From assembly GCA_039090855.1 (NCBI GenBank), contig CM077011.1, positions 31,463,001 through 31,527,000 on the forward strand: a stretch of 64,000 nt of DNA, read 5' to 3'. Under the pieces are notes generated by a model. That model was not told the origin of the DNA. It saw only the letters and a program-made list of their open reading frames with translations, and ran no database searches. Shown piece after piece: positions 55,944 to 64,000 of this stretch (its first letter is position 1; the number at the start of each line of letters is the position of its first letter). Source of the DNA: Macrothele yani. Taxonomy: Eukaryota; Arthropoda; Arachnida; Araneae; Macrothelidae. The translations under genes and the position numbers were made by a program.

Positions 55944-55965
55944 TTTTGTATGTGGGGGGCTTCAC
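53011..55965 (-). CDS. Tx1/L1-type LINE reverse transcriptase, uninterrupted 984-codon frame
   Basis: RNA-dependent DNA polymerase of a non-LTR retrotransposon. The apurinic-like endonuclease is absent through 5' truncation. The RT has HAAPGPDGLPLSFYRAF (about residues 176-192), NWRPISILNTDYKFYTKLLS (236-255), SPDQTYTVPGRTI (267-279), catalytic FLNLDQKSAFDNV (302-314, Asp 306), GIRQGCPLSGQLFALAFEP (362-380) and AYADDVTF (409-416, catalytic Asp pair 412-413 region). A CCHC cluster lies near the end (C840, C843, H851, C856). The DQK/DQT and VPGRTI wording fits the Tx1 branch of the L1 group. The first 14 residues (MKPPTYKIFLKTTF) come from satellite sequence, so the ATG at 55965 is not the native start. 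The protein is unusually rich in Leu, Ser and Pro, so the plus strand is purine-rich for 3 kb. No stop or frameshift is seen, suggesting a recent insertion. Confidence 0.88.
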   Translation of the reverse strand: MKPPTYKIFLKTTFQNCLYYSHASRNESDMKIANLRALLSMLSLDDPQYPGYLADLHALLLPRASDAACRMHFLHLSPTADSHDYLTALESQHRSATSLRHLRLQDGSITSNPSKLCTFTRQYFIAKYSAVTQSSSSLASPLLSSLPQVPSTLSTSLLSPFSLRELREAFATLNPHAAPGPDGLPLSFYRAFLPCLLPFLSACFSSAFSSPALPPDFTLANIILLPKKGDLLDLGNWRPISILNTDYKFYTKLLSRRLNSVLSFVISPDQTYTVPGRTISTNVSLLLHLHFLARSFSEPLAFLNLDQKSAFDNVSHFYLSAVLSQFGFPPTFSSALLALYQGASFHVRAATFLTAPIPFKRGIRQGCPLSGQLFALAFEPFLLAARRSLLDVLPPTVASTRHHRIIFTAYADDVTFCVRDESQFDRLYSVYQQYVALSGAALNATKSTGLWCGAWAARTDAPWGAQWTATTQKILGAYVGLPLASASATWTALLPRIQRTAAYWSKARPFTSFRQRAAVVRRQLISLCEYSWMSTVVPVSQMMTITRLSTSVIWSSHHWVKPATLHLPASLGGIQLPDPAFLYKTHRIIHFIRLATSTVPSLTTTLNVLASSRDPSFTFLLFLKMDAYSLLPSHLPPVLREGLSLFRSLPLLRSFPSSTLDLLDEPLFFSSLIHPPNLPYFYFPHWIRSGVITVRSLVTSDLNWRPLSSLFLSPTITLANEYLLLRTALWSLFPLLASPDGLFSVPSAPLSLPFFLLIRSSPVLVTSLSSSSLYWLLLSPPALPLSVHSAPPSLLPAIWTASTSALSSPLELNVHWQFLHLRLPAPSVLFRMTLLTSPQCSFCPEVSDVQHQYLFCPVLLPVLNTAFRLADRICARSLPFLAYAWLLQTKHPPTHLPPVCRYIFLLVKFTVYAFHLQQRFPALIPPPQEASAIIRRRFLARLTTRLQMEHSRAASTNTDSVFQSTWAQSAGWFHIHNLQLHLNL

Positions 55966-57025
55966 CCCCGGGCCTTGACCCGTTCCAAAAACGGTCTGCC
56001 GTCTAAGTTAGAGTACCATAAGATAGTATACCAAATTTGGTGGTTCTAAGATGAAAACTGTAGATTTTACGAAATTTTTATGAGGGGGCCGACCCCCCGG
56101 GCTGCAACCCCTTCAAAAAACCTTCTAGCGTCTAAGATAGAGTACCATGAGATAGTATACCAAATTTGGTGGTTCTAAATTCAAAACTGTAGATTTTTCG
56201 AAAAAGTGTTTATTCGGGTGGGGGTCTGACCCCCCCGGTTTCCAACCCCTTCCAAAAACCGTCTAGCGTCTAAGTTAGAGTACCATGAGATAGTATACCA
56301 GATTAGGTGGTTCTGAATTGAAAACTGTAGTTTTTAAGAAAATTTTGTATGTGGGGGGTTTCACCCCCGGGCCTTGACCCGTTCCAAAAACGGTCTGCCG
56401 TCTAAGTTAGAGTACCATAAGATAGTATACCAAATTTGGTGGTTCTAAGATGAAAACTGTCGATTTTACGAAATTTTTTATGAGGGAAGGGGGGGGGGCC
56501 TCCAACCCCTTCCAAAAACCGTCTAGCGTCTAAGTAAGAGTTTCATGTTACCAAATTTGATGGTTCTGAAACGAGAACTAGATTTTACGAAAATTTTGTA
56601 TGTGTGGGGGGGAGCTCTGACTCCCCGGGTCTTGACCCGTTCCAAAAACCGACAACCGTCTAAGTTAGAGTACTATGAGATAGGATACCAGATTTGGTGG
56701 TTCTGAATTGAAAACTGTGTGTGGGGGCTCTGACCAACCGGGCCCCTGACCCGTTCCAAAAACCGTCTAAGTTAGAGTACCATGAGATAATATACCAAAT
56801 TTGGTAGTTCTAAATTGAAAACTATATCTTACGGCAATTCTGTAGGAGCCCCCCCCCCCCTCTGCAACCGCTTCCCAAAACCGTCTGCAGTCTAAGTTAG
56901 AATACCACGAGATAGTATTCCAGATTTGGTGGTTCTGAATTGAAAACTGTAGATTTTACGAAAATTTTGTATATGTGGGGCTCTGACCAACCGGGCCCTG
57001 CCCCGTTCCAAAAACCGTTTACCAT
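55927..57025 (-). repeat. ~128-bp satellite, inverted array (distal part)
   Basis: Continues the array beyond the LINE with about eight units, increasingly diverged toward the right, where units shorten (about 56550-57010). The last unit ends near ttccaaaaaccgtttaccatc. Confidence 0.92.
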
Positions 57026-57164
57026 CTAATATTTTTGGTGCCAAAGAAAAACGTAATATTCCTATCCTGTCTGCGTGTCCAAACTTTATAAATTTGATCA
57101 GGGAGCAAGACGTTCGAAATCGTACGTTTTCCTGCATTCGTTTTGTATGTAACCAAAATCTGTA

Positions 57165-57405
57165 AACGCGACGAATTGACGTAGTCGACGAATTGACGTA
57201 GTCGACGAATTGACGTAGTCGACGAATTTGTCCGCGACGAATTGACGCGCGACGAATTAACGCGCGACGAATTGACGCAGTCGACGAATTGACGCGCGAC
57301 GAATTGACGTAGGCGACGAATTGACGCGCGACGAATCGTCGCAGTCGACGAATTGACGCAGTCGACGAATTGACGCACGCGACGAATTGACGTAGAACCG
57401 TTGAG
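57165..57405. repeat. Minisatellite of gacgaattgacg units
   Basis: About 14 copies of 15- to 18-bp variants (gacgaattgacgtagtc, gacgaattgacgcgc, gacgaattgacgcagtc) mixed irregularly. Because all variants are compatible with open frames on the minus strand, two overlapping frames read through it as repeated RQFVDYVNSS-like peptides. Confidence 0.92.
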
Positions 57406-57832
57406 GCACCAGCATTGGATTCCGATGCTACTTGCGAGAGTGTTGCACGCCTACCGCGTGAAAGGATTCTTGACAGCCGACGATGGTCACGTTCATCCAA
57501 TGTCTTTTTACGGCCACACTGGTATCGTAGGTTGAAGATTTTGCCGGAATTCTTGTGGTCACGGTACACCCTTCCAATGGTCATCCGTGAAAATCCGAAT
57601 TTCGTTTCTACCTCCGAAATACTATGGCCCATCTCACGAGCGCTAACTATGACACAGCGTTGAAAATCACTAAGATCGTTATTACTTGTCAGTCTCATGC
57701 CGAAAACAGCTCTGATAGCTGGCAAGGATGTCTGTCGCTTTATATACGCACTGGCGGACGCAACCAATTACGCGCATAGGTGCCGTTGCTATGTGTTTTG
57801 CATAAGCTTGTCTGTACCAGTTTTTCTGGCAC
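57406..57832 (-). pseudogene. Tc1-like transposase N-terminal fragment (element 4)
   Basis: From about 57698: MRLTSNNDLSDFQRCVIVSA, EMGHSISEVETKFGFSRMTI, GRVYRDHKNSGKIFN, RKKTLDERDHRRLSRILSRG and RRATLSQVASESNAGAST, the paired-type DNA-binding domain of Tc1 transposases. The terminus at 57812-57832 (on the minus strand gtgccagaaaaactggtaca) is a probable Tc1 inverted repeat end. The catalytic part is lost; the frame runs directly into the minisatellite and then unrelated DNA. It belongs to a different Tc1 family from elements 1-3. Confidence 0.8.
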
Positions 57833-58068
57833 TTAAATGTATTCTCTTATGCTTTTCAAAAATGGCTGCCCGTGGCCAAGTCCTTCAGGGAATCACCAAA
57901 AAAATGTCTGGTATGTTTTCGTTTCTATTGCTTCACAACATCCGTGGAAGACAAAACTGCCCGCTTCCGCAGGGAGCAGCGGAACGCGAGTGACCGCTAA
58001 TACAGGTTTCGATATCCTTAGAAACTCTCATTGTAATATTTCATGCATATATTAATATGCATGAAATA
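57833..58068. other. Non-coding; short palindrome next to Tc1 element 3
   Basis: The left part is similar to 12910-12975. At about 58038-58067 atttcatgcatat and atatgcatgaaat form an imperfect palindrome centred on attaat, abutting the Tc1 insertion site. Confidence 0.5.
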
Positions 58069-58070
58069 TA

Positions 58071-59293
58071 CACTGAGTGGCCACTTTATTATGACCACCT
58101 GACAGTTTTAAGCAAATGAGCTATGGCTGCACTCTGTTGCCGCCAGAGGGCAAGGATAGTATAAAAAGGGAAAGCTTAGTGCTTGCAACAGTAGTAGAAG
58201 TGATTTTTGGATGACGAGATGGGTAAAAAAGGCGATTTGTCGGACTTTCAATGCGGATGATTGTAGGAGCTCGGAGCCATGGAGCAAGTATCACCGAAAC
58301 CGCCTCATTCGCGAAATGTTCCAGAGCAGCTGTTGTTAAAGTGTTTAAAGACTGGACTGTCAGCCAAAAAACTGGGTCTCTACGTGCAACGTGTGGTCGT
58401 CATCGACTAGTGACTGCTCGGGCTGAACGGAGAGTATCCAGACTGGTAACATACAACAGAAGGGCAACAGTGCAGAAAATTACAGACCATCTTAATCAAA
58501 GATCCCCTCAAATGATCTCTGCACGCACTGTTTGCCGTACACTGCATCGGATGGGATATGGCAGCCGAAGGCCTGTTCGAACACCTTTGCTGTCTGCAGT
58601 TAACAAGATAAAACGTCTCCAGTTCGCACAGGATCACAAGGATTGGACAGTCGATAATTGGAAACTAATTATGTGGTCCGATGAATTACGTTTTCAGTTG
58701 CACCATGCCGATGGCCGAGTCAGAATTTGGCGGAAACAGCACGAAAGCATGTACCCAAAATGCATTGCTACAACCCTTCAAGCTGGTGGAGGTAACGTTA
58801 TGGTTTGGGGAATGTTTTCCTGGCATGCTTTGGACCCTTTAATTCGTGTTGATCAACGTCTGACTGGCACATCATATCTAAACATCGTTGCGAACCAAGT
58901 GCATCCTGTCATGTGGATGGTTTATCACAATGGCGATGGCTACTTTCAACAAGATTATGCGTTCTGCCATAGTGCTCGCTCGTATTGTACAGGATTGGTT
59001 TCAGGAACATGCCGGTGAGTTTACTTAGCTTATGTGGCCCCCACAATCTCCAGATCTCAACCCCATTGAGAATTCGTGGGAGGAAGCTGAACGAGCCATC
59101 AAACAGCTGAATCCACAACCCTGCAATCTCACACTCCTGGAAAGTGCTATTCATCAAGCATGGTCTCTGATTCCACAAACCACCTATCAACATCTCGTGG
59201 AGTCCATGCCACGAAGAATCGACGTAGTATTAAAGGCAAAAGGTGCCCCAACGAAGTACTAAGGGGTGGTCATAATAAAGTGGCCACTCAGTG
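58071..59293 (+). mobile_element. Tc1-like element 3, best-preserved copy
   Basis: Inverted termini of at least 29 bp are perfect: cactgagtggccactttatt continuing to gaccacc on the left, and the exact reverse complement on the right. TA flanks both ends (58069-58070 and 59294-59295). Length is 1223 bp. Confidence 0.95.
58218..59262 (+). pseudogene. Tc1-like transposase, lightly damaged (element 3)
   Basis: Start at 58218 (MGKKGDLSDFQCG), then a one-base shift into the long frame 58251-59018. That frame has the DNA-binding domain (MIVGARSHGASITETASFAK, KVFKDWTVSQKTGSL, RRATVQKITDHLNQ). It also has the catalytic blocks LIMWSDELRFQLHHADGRVR (first Asp) and GYFQQDYAFCHSA (second Asp). Near 58975-59000 a second shift leads to IVQDWFQEHAGEFT, a TAG, and LMWPPQSPDLNPIENSWEEA (the Glu) with LVESMPRRIDVVLKAKGAPT to 59262. 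All three acidic residues are in place. Two shifts and one stop keep it from being translated whole, so activity is not expected. Confidence 0.9.
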
Positions 59294-59295
59294 TA

Positions 59296-60000
59296 TAAGG
59301 AACGTTTTTAGCGTGCGAATATTTCTTTGTTTCATGGGGCGTCCGTTTGTCTCCCTAATTAGGCTTTGGGTCTCCCATATTAAAGGGTACGCTGGCCGCT
59401 GAGGTTAATGACGTAAGAGGCTTTTTATGGCAGGTGTTTCCGCTCAAGGTAGAGGATGGGTAGGCGAAAAAAGTCTGTTATTAGGCGGACAATGTGTTTT
59501 CACAGGAGCTGAAATTTTGACTTTGTGAAAACACAAATCTGTCCACCCCCTTCACTCCGGAGTAAGTTACTCTCCTAGCTAAGCTACACGGACGGCATGT
59601 ATAGCTGCATATTTGTCGTCTTGACACGTGCTATACCTCTGTAGTACGTCTCAACTTTCAATCAGACGGTGGTCAACGTCTGGGGCTAGAGAATTAGAAA
59701 GGTCGGGGGTCAGTTGAATTCAGGAGAAATGGCGGTAGTTTACGTTAGGAAAAGGTGACAAGAATGCCTCCGGACTCGCGCGGGGGAGATTCGTAACTCT
59801 ATGGGTAACGGGGAATGGAGTGCGCCAGCCTAAAATTAAATTCAAATCCTGCAAAAAATAAAGAGAAAATGTTTTGCATTTCAATTTTTAGGGTTTCTGT
59901 TTGCATTTACACATTTATTATCGTAGCTTTGCTGCTACAAATTGTTGTTGATAACTTGCTAGGGAAAAAGTAAGTACTTTGAAAAATCTCGGTTATATGT
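59296..60000 (-). mobile_element. Non-coding with one S2-like SINE relic (about 59510-59597)
   Basis: The relic reads tttgtgaaaacacaaatctg, tccaccccctt and ccggagtaagttactctcct...gctacacggacgg, the minus-strand head and junction of an S2-type SINE whose B box has decayed. No gene is seen in the rest. Confidence 0.55.
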
Positions 60001-60403
60001 TTTTCTAGAGGATGGCCTTAAAAACGTATAAACGTAAAAAACGGATAAATGTAAAAATCACATAAATGTAAGAAAAAACTATAAATGTAAAAATCGTATA
60101 AATGTAAACAACGTATAAGCAAAATTTCAAAATCCTACATACTGTTGCAAAATTTTTACTTTAAAGGAGTGTACTGTAAGATGTTTCTTAATAATGATTT
60201 ATTTGAAGTCGAATTGGAGGCAAAATAAAAAAAAGTGTTACAAATTATAGTATGTTTTGTCGTATTGCAAAAATCATAAAGCCTATGAAAATAAAACTTT
60301 TATTTCGACAGATCTTTTTGTCCATAAAGTTCCTGATTTTAGATTAAGTGAAATCCTCACAACTAAGAATCTAAGTAAATTCAAACATTCGGCGTGGATC
60401 AGG
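60001..60403. repeat. Degenerate short tandem repeat and non-coding DNA
   Basis: At about 60020-60120 variants of cgtataaatgtaaaaat recur about seven times. The rest is AT-rich. Confidence 0.6.
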
Positions 60404-60787
60404 AACACCAAACAGAAATCGTCGCTCCTTCCACGTTAATAAGTGAGTTTCGGAAAAATTCTCATCGGCCGCCACCAGGAATCGAACCCAGGTGTTCCAG
60501 TCACGCGCCGGGCATGCTACCACTGCATCACAGCGGCATCGAATTATCGAGAATCACATGTGATTAACTGCCAAACTTCATGCGGGGCTTTATGAAGCAA
60601 CCTGCCGTGTAGTTTGGCAGTTAATCACATGTGAGTTTGGTGAATTCGAGGACACGGTGGTGCAAAGGTAGCATGTCCGGCGCGTAACTGGAATACCCTA
60701 AGTTCGATTCCAGGTAGTGGTCGATGAGAATTTTTCCGAGACTCACTTATTAACGTGGAAAGAGCGATGATTTCTGTTTGGTGTTTG
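60404..60787. mobile_element. 384-bp hairpin made of two inverted S4 SINEs
   Basis: Arms 60404-60577 and 60611-60787 are inverted copies. Each contains a complete S4 tRNA-like SINE: plus copy ggtggtgcaaaggtagcatg and agttcgattccagg; minus copy with gaatcgaacccagg and gctaccactgcatcac. Each also has the tail cttattaacgtggaaagagc (variant ...ggagcg). The innermost 24 bp (tcacatgtgattaactgcca plus aact) pair perfectly around a 33-bp spacer. Confidence 0.88.
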
Positions 60788-60900
60788 GTAAGAATCTAAG
60801 ACCAGTGCATCAGTGTGGAACTCACGAAGCAAAAATTTTTTTTTCTACGGACCCAAGGTGTATCCCTTTGAAAACAGAATGTTGAATATTGAAAGTACAT

Positions 60901-61216
60901 TTAAGATTCTATTCTATTACGTGACGAAATAGTAGAGCCACAAAGTTACGTACCAGAGATTTATTAAGATTCTATTCTATTACGTCACGAAATAGTAGAG
61001 CCACAAAGTTACGTACCAGAGATTTATTAAGATTCTATTCTATGACGTCACGAAATAGTAGAGCCTCAAAGTTACGTACCAGAGATTTATTGAGATTCTG
61101 TTCTATTACGTCACGAAATAGTAGAGCCACAAAGTTACGTACCAGAGATTTATTAAGATTCTATTCTATTACGTCACGAAATAGTAGAGCCACAAAGTTA
61201 CGTACCAGAGATTTAT
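60901..61216 (+). repeat. 63-bp tandem repeat, five units
   Basis: Units start with ttaagattctattctattac at 60901, 60964, 61027, 61090 and 61153 and contain tagtagagccacaaagttac and gtaccagagatttatt. Unit-to-unit differences are only one to four bases. Confidence 0.97.
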
Positions 61217-61429
61217 CAATTGTTAAATAGTGCATATATTTGTGAGTCATGAAATACATAACCAGTTTTTCACCAAATCCGATAATCGATTCTCTGATTG
61301 GATGAAGGTTCAACTTTGGTTGCACCAAAAAGGAACACAACAATGCTGTCTCAATTCTCTCAAAATTGTTACTGCCGGGTTACGGATAAAAGAAACACAG
61401 AACCGCGTGTATACAGTATTAAGATAACA

Positions 61430-62193
61430 AATACAGCGTTTGTCACAAATATCTTATTTTTCAAGTCGACCGAGGTTTCGCTGGGCTTTGACCTAGCTTC
61501 ATCAGGAAGAATAGCACGTAAATATTAAAATTGTGCATGATATCATAAATGGTGCTTACAGTCACGAGTTTTGGTTATTTGCTTCCACGCGCTTGATAGA
61601 AATGTTGTGGATACCATGGCGTTCACAAGTTGCGAAGAATTCTGATATATATGAAAAATTTCCAAAATATCAAGTTTGGTGGTTGAATCTGGTTTGTTAA
61701 TTAGTTTTGCTTCTTCGAAGAGAAATTTATGGTCCTTTTCGTAACAGTGTTTAGCCATCGATGACTTCTTTAAGTCACAGTTCCGAATGTAAGTCTTGTG
61801 AAAACGCAAGGCTCTACGGTTCTGACCTATACGTATACGAAGCGCCACATTCACATGAAATTTGATAAATTCCCCGCGAGTTTTTGTCTTCAACATAGTC
61901 CTTTGATCCTAAAAAGTTCATTTGGTTTATGGGGTTAAGAATTACTTTAAAATTAAAGGTTTTGAGATTTTTTAAATTTTGAAGGCAATGTCACGAGAAA
62001 ATGGAATAATGGCAAAATTCTCTCTCATCATGGGCGAATCACAGGAGTTAACGTGGAGATAGGCTTCGGTTTCCGGAATTTTGTTAGAACCTTATCTATA
62101 ATGGAATGGTTGTATCCTCATTGTACTGCAACACGTTTAAGGAAATCAAGTTCTTTTTCCAAACTATCTTTATCCGAACATATACATCGATTA
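61430..62193 (-). mobile_element. Penelope-like element fragment
   Basis: Coding part (about 61543-62190, broken) followed by the 3' region with a hammerhead-like motif at 61473-61505 (cctgatgaagctaggtcaaa then cccagcgaaacctcgg). The 5' side is cut by a Tc1 deletion derivative at 62194. Confidence 0.75.
61543..62190 (-). pseudogene. PLE reverse transcriptase end and GIY-YIG C-terminal fragment
   Basis: The upstream part reads DSLEKELDFLKRVAVQ-GYNH and SIIDKVLTKFRKPKP, typical of the end of a Penelope-like RT. The frame at 61543-61896 has RIRIGQNRRALRFHKTYIRN, DLKKSSMAKHCYEKDHKFLF, EEAKLINKPDSTTKLDILEI and FHIYQNSSQLVNAM, the usual region after the YIG block. The GIY and YIG motifs themselves fall in broken sequence near 61900. 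Confidence 0.75.
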
Positions 62194-62479
62194 GCCATTA
62201 CGACCACCTACCTAACAAGCTGTAGGACCCACTTTAGCCCGAAAAACAGCGACCACTCGGTGAGGCATCGATTCGAGGAGGTGGCGAGGCTCCGAGCCAT
62301 CACAATTTCTCCCTTCTCAAACTCATCGGCAGGTTTTCCCATTCTGACTCCGAACACTCTACTAACCGAAAGCCGGACATCGGGTTGTATATATACTTCT
62401 GTGTGAACTTCACCCGTGCCACCGTTCGGTCTCCAGACGCGCTCATTTTTCTAGGCGGAGGTGGTCATCATGTAATGGC
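62194..62479 (-). mobile_element. 286-bp Tc1 internal-deletion derivative
   Basis: Left end agccattacgaccacct and right end (reverse complement agccattacatgatgaccac) pair imperfectly. On the minus strand MGKPADEFEKGEIVMARSL (start of a Tc1 transposase) is followed almost at once by LESMPHRVVAVFRAKVGPT (its last residues), so the whole catalytic region is deleted. The ends and codons place it near the family of element 3. Confidence 0.8.
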
Positions 62480-62821
62480 TCATGGATGTACGTATCGCGC
62501 GATATACGCACCTGTAAAAGGCACTGCGGTTTTGTTGCCAAGGGTGATCGGACTTGGCATGTGGAGATGAGAAAGAACCGCGTATATTTGATAATCTGAA
62601 ATTGAAATTTCAAAGTATAATAGTAAAAAGCATATAAATGAAATACGTGTAACGGAGTTAAGAAAAGCAGTGGAAACTACAGTAAGATATTGGGATTAAC
62701 GCAGAATTACGTAAAATAGGGAAAGACATATAACTAAGAAACGTAATACTGTTACAAATTAATTCTCAGTACAAACTACATTCATTACCTCAGCAAAATT
62801 CGAGATGTGACTTTCCATGTT
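62480..62821. other. No recognisable gene
   Basis: AT-rich non-coding sequence. Confidence 0.4.
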
Positions 62822-62970
62822 GTGAAAAGACAGTTTTGTCCACGCCGGTATCAAACCTGGATCCTTTCTCTCCGGAGTTAGCCGCTCTCCCAACTGAGCT
62901 ACGCGGACATGCACTCTGATTGCTATCTGCCTTTATTTCATGTGCGTCCTGAGAGGCAGGCACGTCCCAA
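62822..62970 (-). mobile_element. S2-type SINE
   Basis: Read on the minus strand: leader gcacatgaaataaaggcaga, tRNA-like gtccgcgtagctcagttggg and decayed B box ccaggtttgataccgg, followed by aaaactgtcttttcac. The anticodon-arm sequence ctccggag is again self-complementary. Confidence 0.7.
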
Positions 62971-64000
62971 ACAATAATACAAAAGCGAGAAGCACAAAGT
63001 CTTTTACTGCATTTCTTGTCAAATGGCTTCTTGTGGTCCTAAAATTTGTAATCAGATAAATTCATATGGTATGCATTTGTATAAATACATTTAGTTTAAA
63101 CGTGTAATGTGAACGGAAAAAGATAAACCGAAGACGCTTTGAGAATTCCGACGTAATGCACGCGCTGTAACTTAAGAGGACGGCGCAATGGCGTTTTGTA
63201 GGGAAATATCTCTCTTCTTTGTTGTACTTTGTCTCAGAACATGTTTAGATTTCTAGCTGCCCTCATTCTTAAAGACATCTCTCTTATGCAAACGTCAGTC
63301 GTGAGGAATGATGCAAATCCGCAGAAATCGCTTCCTCTGAGTGGCGAGTGCGGCGAAATCCGTCTGAGTCAAGGATTTGGCAGCTTACCCAGAATAGGAA
63401 AAGGACCTTGAATCGCATCATCCATTCATACCCAACACGTGCCACAAGTACGTAACAGAACCGAAAAGAAGAATGAACAGCACAGATGATGTGTGAGAAG
63501 CAGGGGGAGCAAAAGAGGAATGGGGTGATTTTAAAAGGAGGGTGGGTACGGAACAGGAAAGGAAGAAAAGACACATCCCTGCTGAAGGGAAAGTAGGGAG
63601 GGTAGGGGTAAAAGGGGGTAGCCTAATCCGATCTAAGATCTGCTGTGCGTGTGTGAAGGAAGAGGTTTGGCGCGGAAATAAGGACGGGCACCGAAAGCCG
63701 CACCAGAGAAGTACGCTGGCGCGACGTCACCCACCGACTTGAACTGATTATTATTCGCACTTTATTGGCGTCATCTGAAGCGTTAGAAACGCCGTAATTC
63801 AAGGCAACGCCGTCGCATTTGCATACATATATCTGGTTTTTCGAAACTCAGGCCCCTTCTTATAAATTGCTGTGCCTGCTTTTGTAAGCGCTCGTGCAGG
63901 TCGCATTTTGATATGTCATTATTGCTCGTGCTCACCTCGCAGCCTGCGCTTTTGAAAACATCGACTCATAGATGCCTTTATTGGATGAGCACGAAAACTG
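62971..64000. other. No recognisable gene
   Basis: Non-coding. Positions about 63465-63620 are strongly purine-rich on the plus strand. Short open frames have no family motif. Confidence 0.4.

Noticed and set aside
60901..61216. CRISPR-like regular repeats
   Set aside because: Whole 63-bp units repeat, including what would be spacers.

Overview
The window is gene-poor, transposon-saturated animal DNA. The base composition is AT-rich, and long A/T runs and (GA)n/(GT)n tracts are frequent. The repeat repertoire is mariner, Tc1, hAT, piggyBac-like, Penelope-like (PLE), RTE, an I-group LINE, a Tx1/L1-type LINE and several tRNA-derived SINEs. This points to an invertebrate. The mariner and Tc1 types and the multi-copy zinc-binding family at the left edge fit an arthropod, perhaps an arachnid, but the species is an inference. 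No convincing host gene with exons, promoter or poly(A) signal was found. Almost every long reading frame is a piece of a mobile element, usually with stops and frameshifts.

Layout. 1-3.9 kb: two broken, head-facing copies of an uncharacterised multi-copy protein family. 5.5-6.8 kb: a mariner carrying a nested SINE tail. 7.5-15.3 kb: a short inverted-repeat element, a SINE with a triplicated internal module, and two hAT-type elements with perfect 8-bp target duplications. 15.7-19.6 kb: palindrome-rich repeats and a three-unit tandem SINE array. 19.7-21.4 kb: a PLE-derived foldback interrupted by an RTE LINE. 22-25 kb: a satellite remnant, a PLE tail, an RNase H LINE and a TTAA-flanked element. 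26.4-33.3 kb: a 456-bp repeat array, an RTE fragment, mariner and Tc1 copies, and inverted PLE tails. 34.9-38.7 kb: an 89-bp higher-order satellite and a third hAT-type element. 39.2-47.2 kb: a second 456-bp array, two 439-bp TTAA foldbacks, a SINE with an 11-bp duplication, a PLE GIY-YIG fragment and a second Tc1. 47.5-49.8 kb: a 147-bp array, a THAP-like fragment and an 80-bp palindrome. 50.3-57 kb: a satellite in two opposed orientations, entered by a Tx1-type LINE with an uninterrupted 984-codon frame. 57.1-64 kb: a minisatellite inside a Tc1 frame, the best-preserved Tc1, a 384-bp SINE-derived hairpin, a 63-bp x 5 array, another PLE and a Tc1 deletion derivative.

The elements do not form a pathway; they record nested insertion. 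The relative order can be read in several places: RTE into PLE foldback, mariner into RTE, SINE into mariner, a 108-bp unit into the 456-bp array, and Tx1 LINE into satellite. The most unusual items are the hammerhead-like 3' motif repeated at all PLE tails, the 108-bp element with a 13-bp duplication, the paired 439-bp foldbacks, the SINE hairpin, and the intact Tx1 reading frame fused to satellite sequence.
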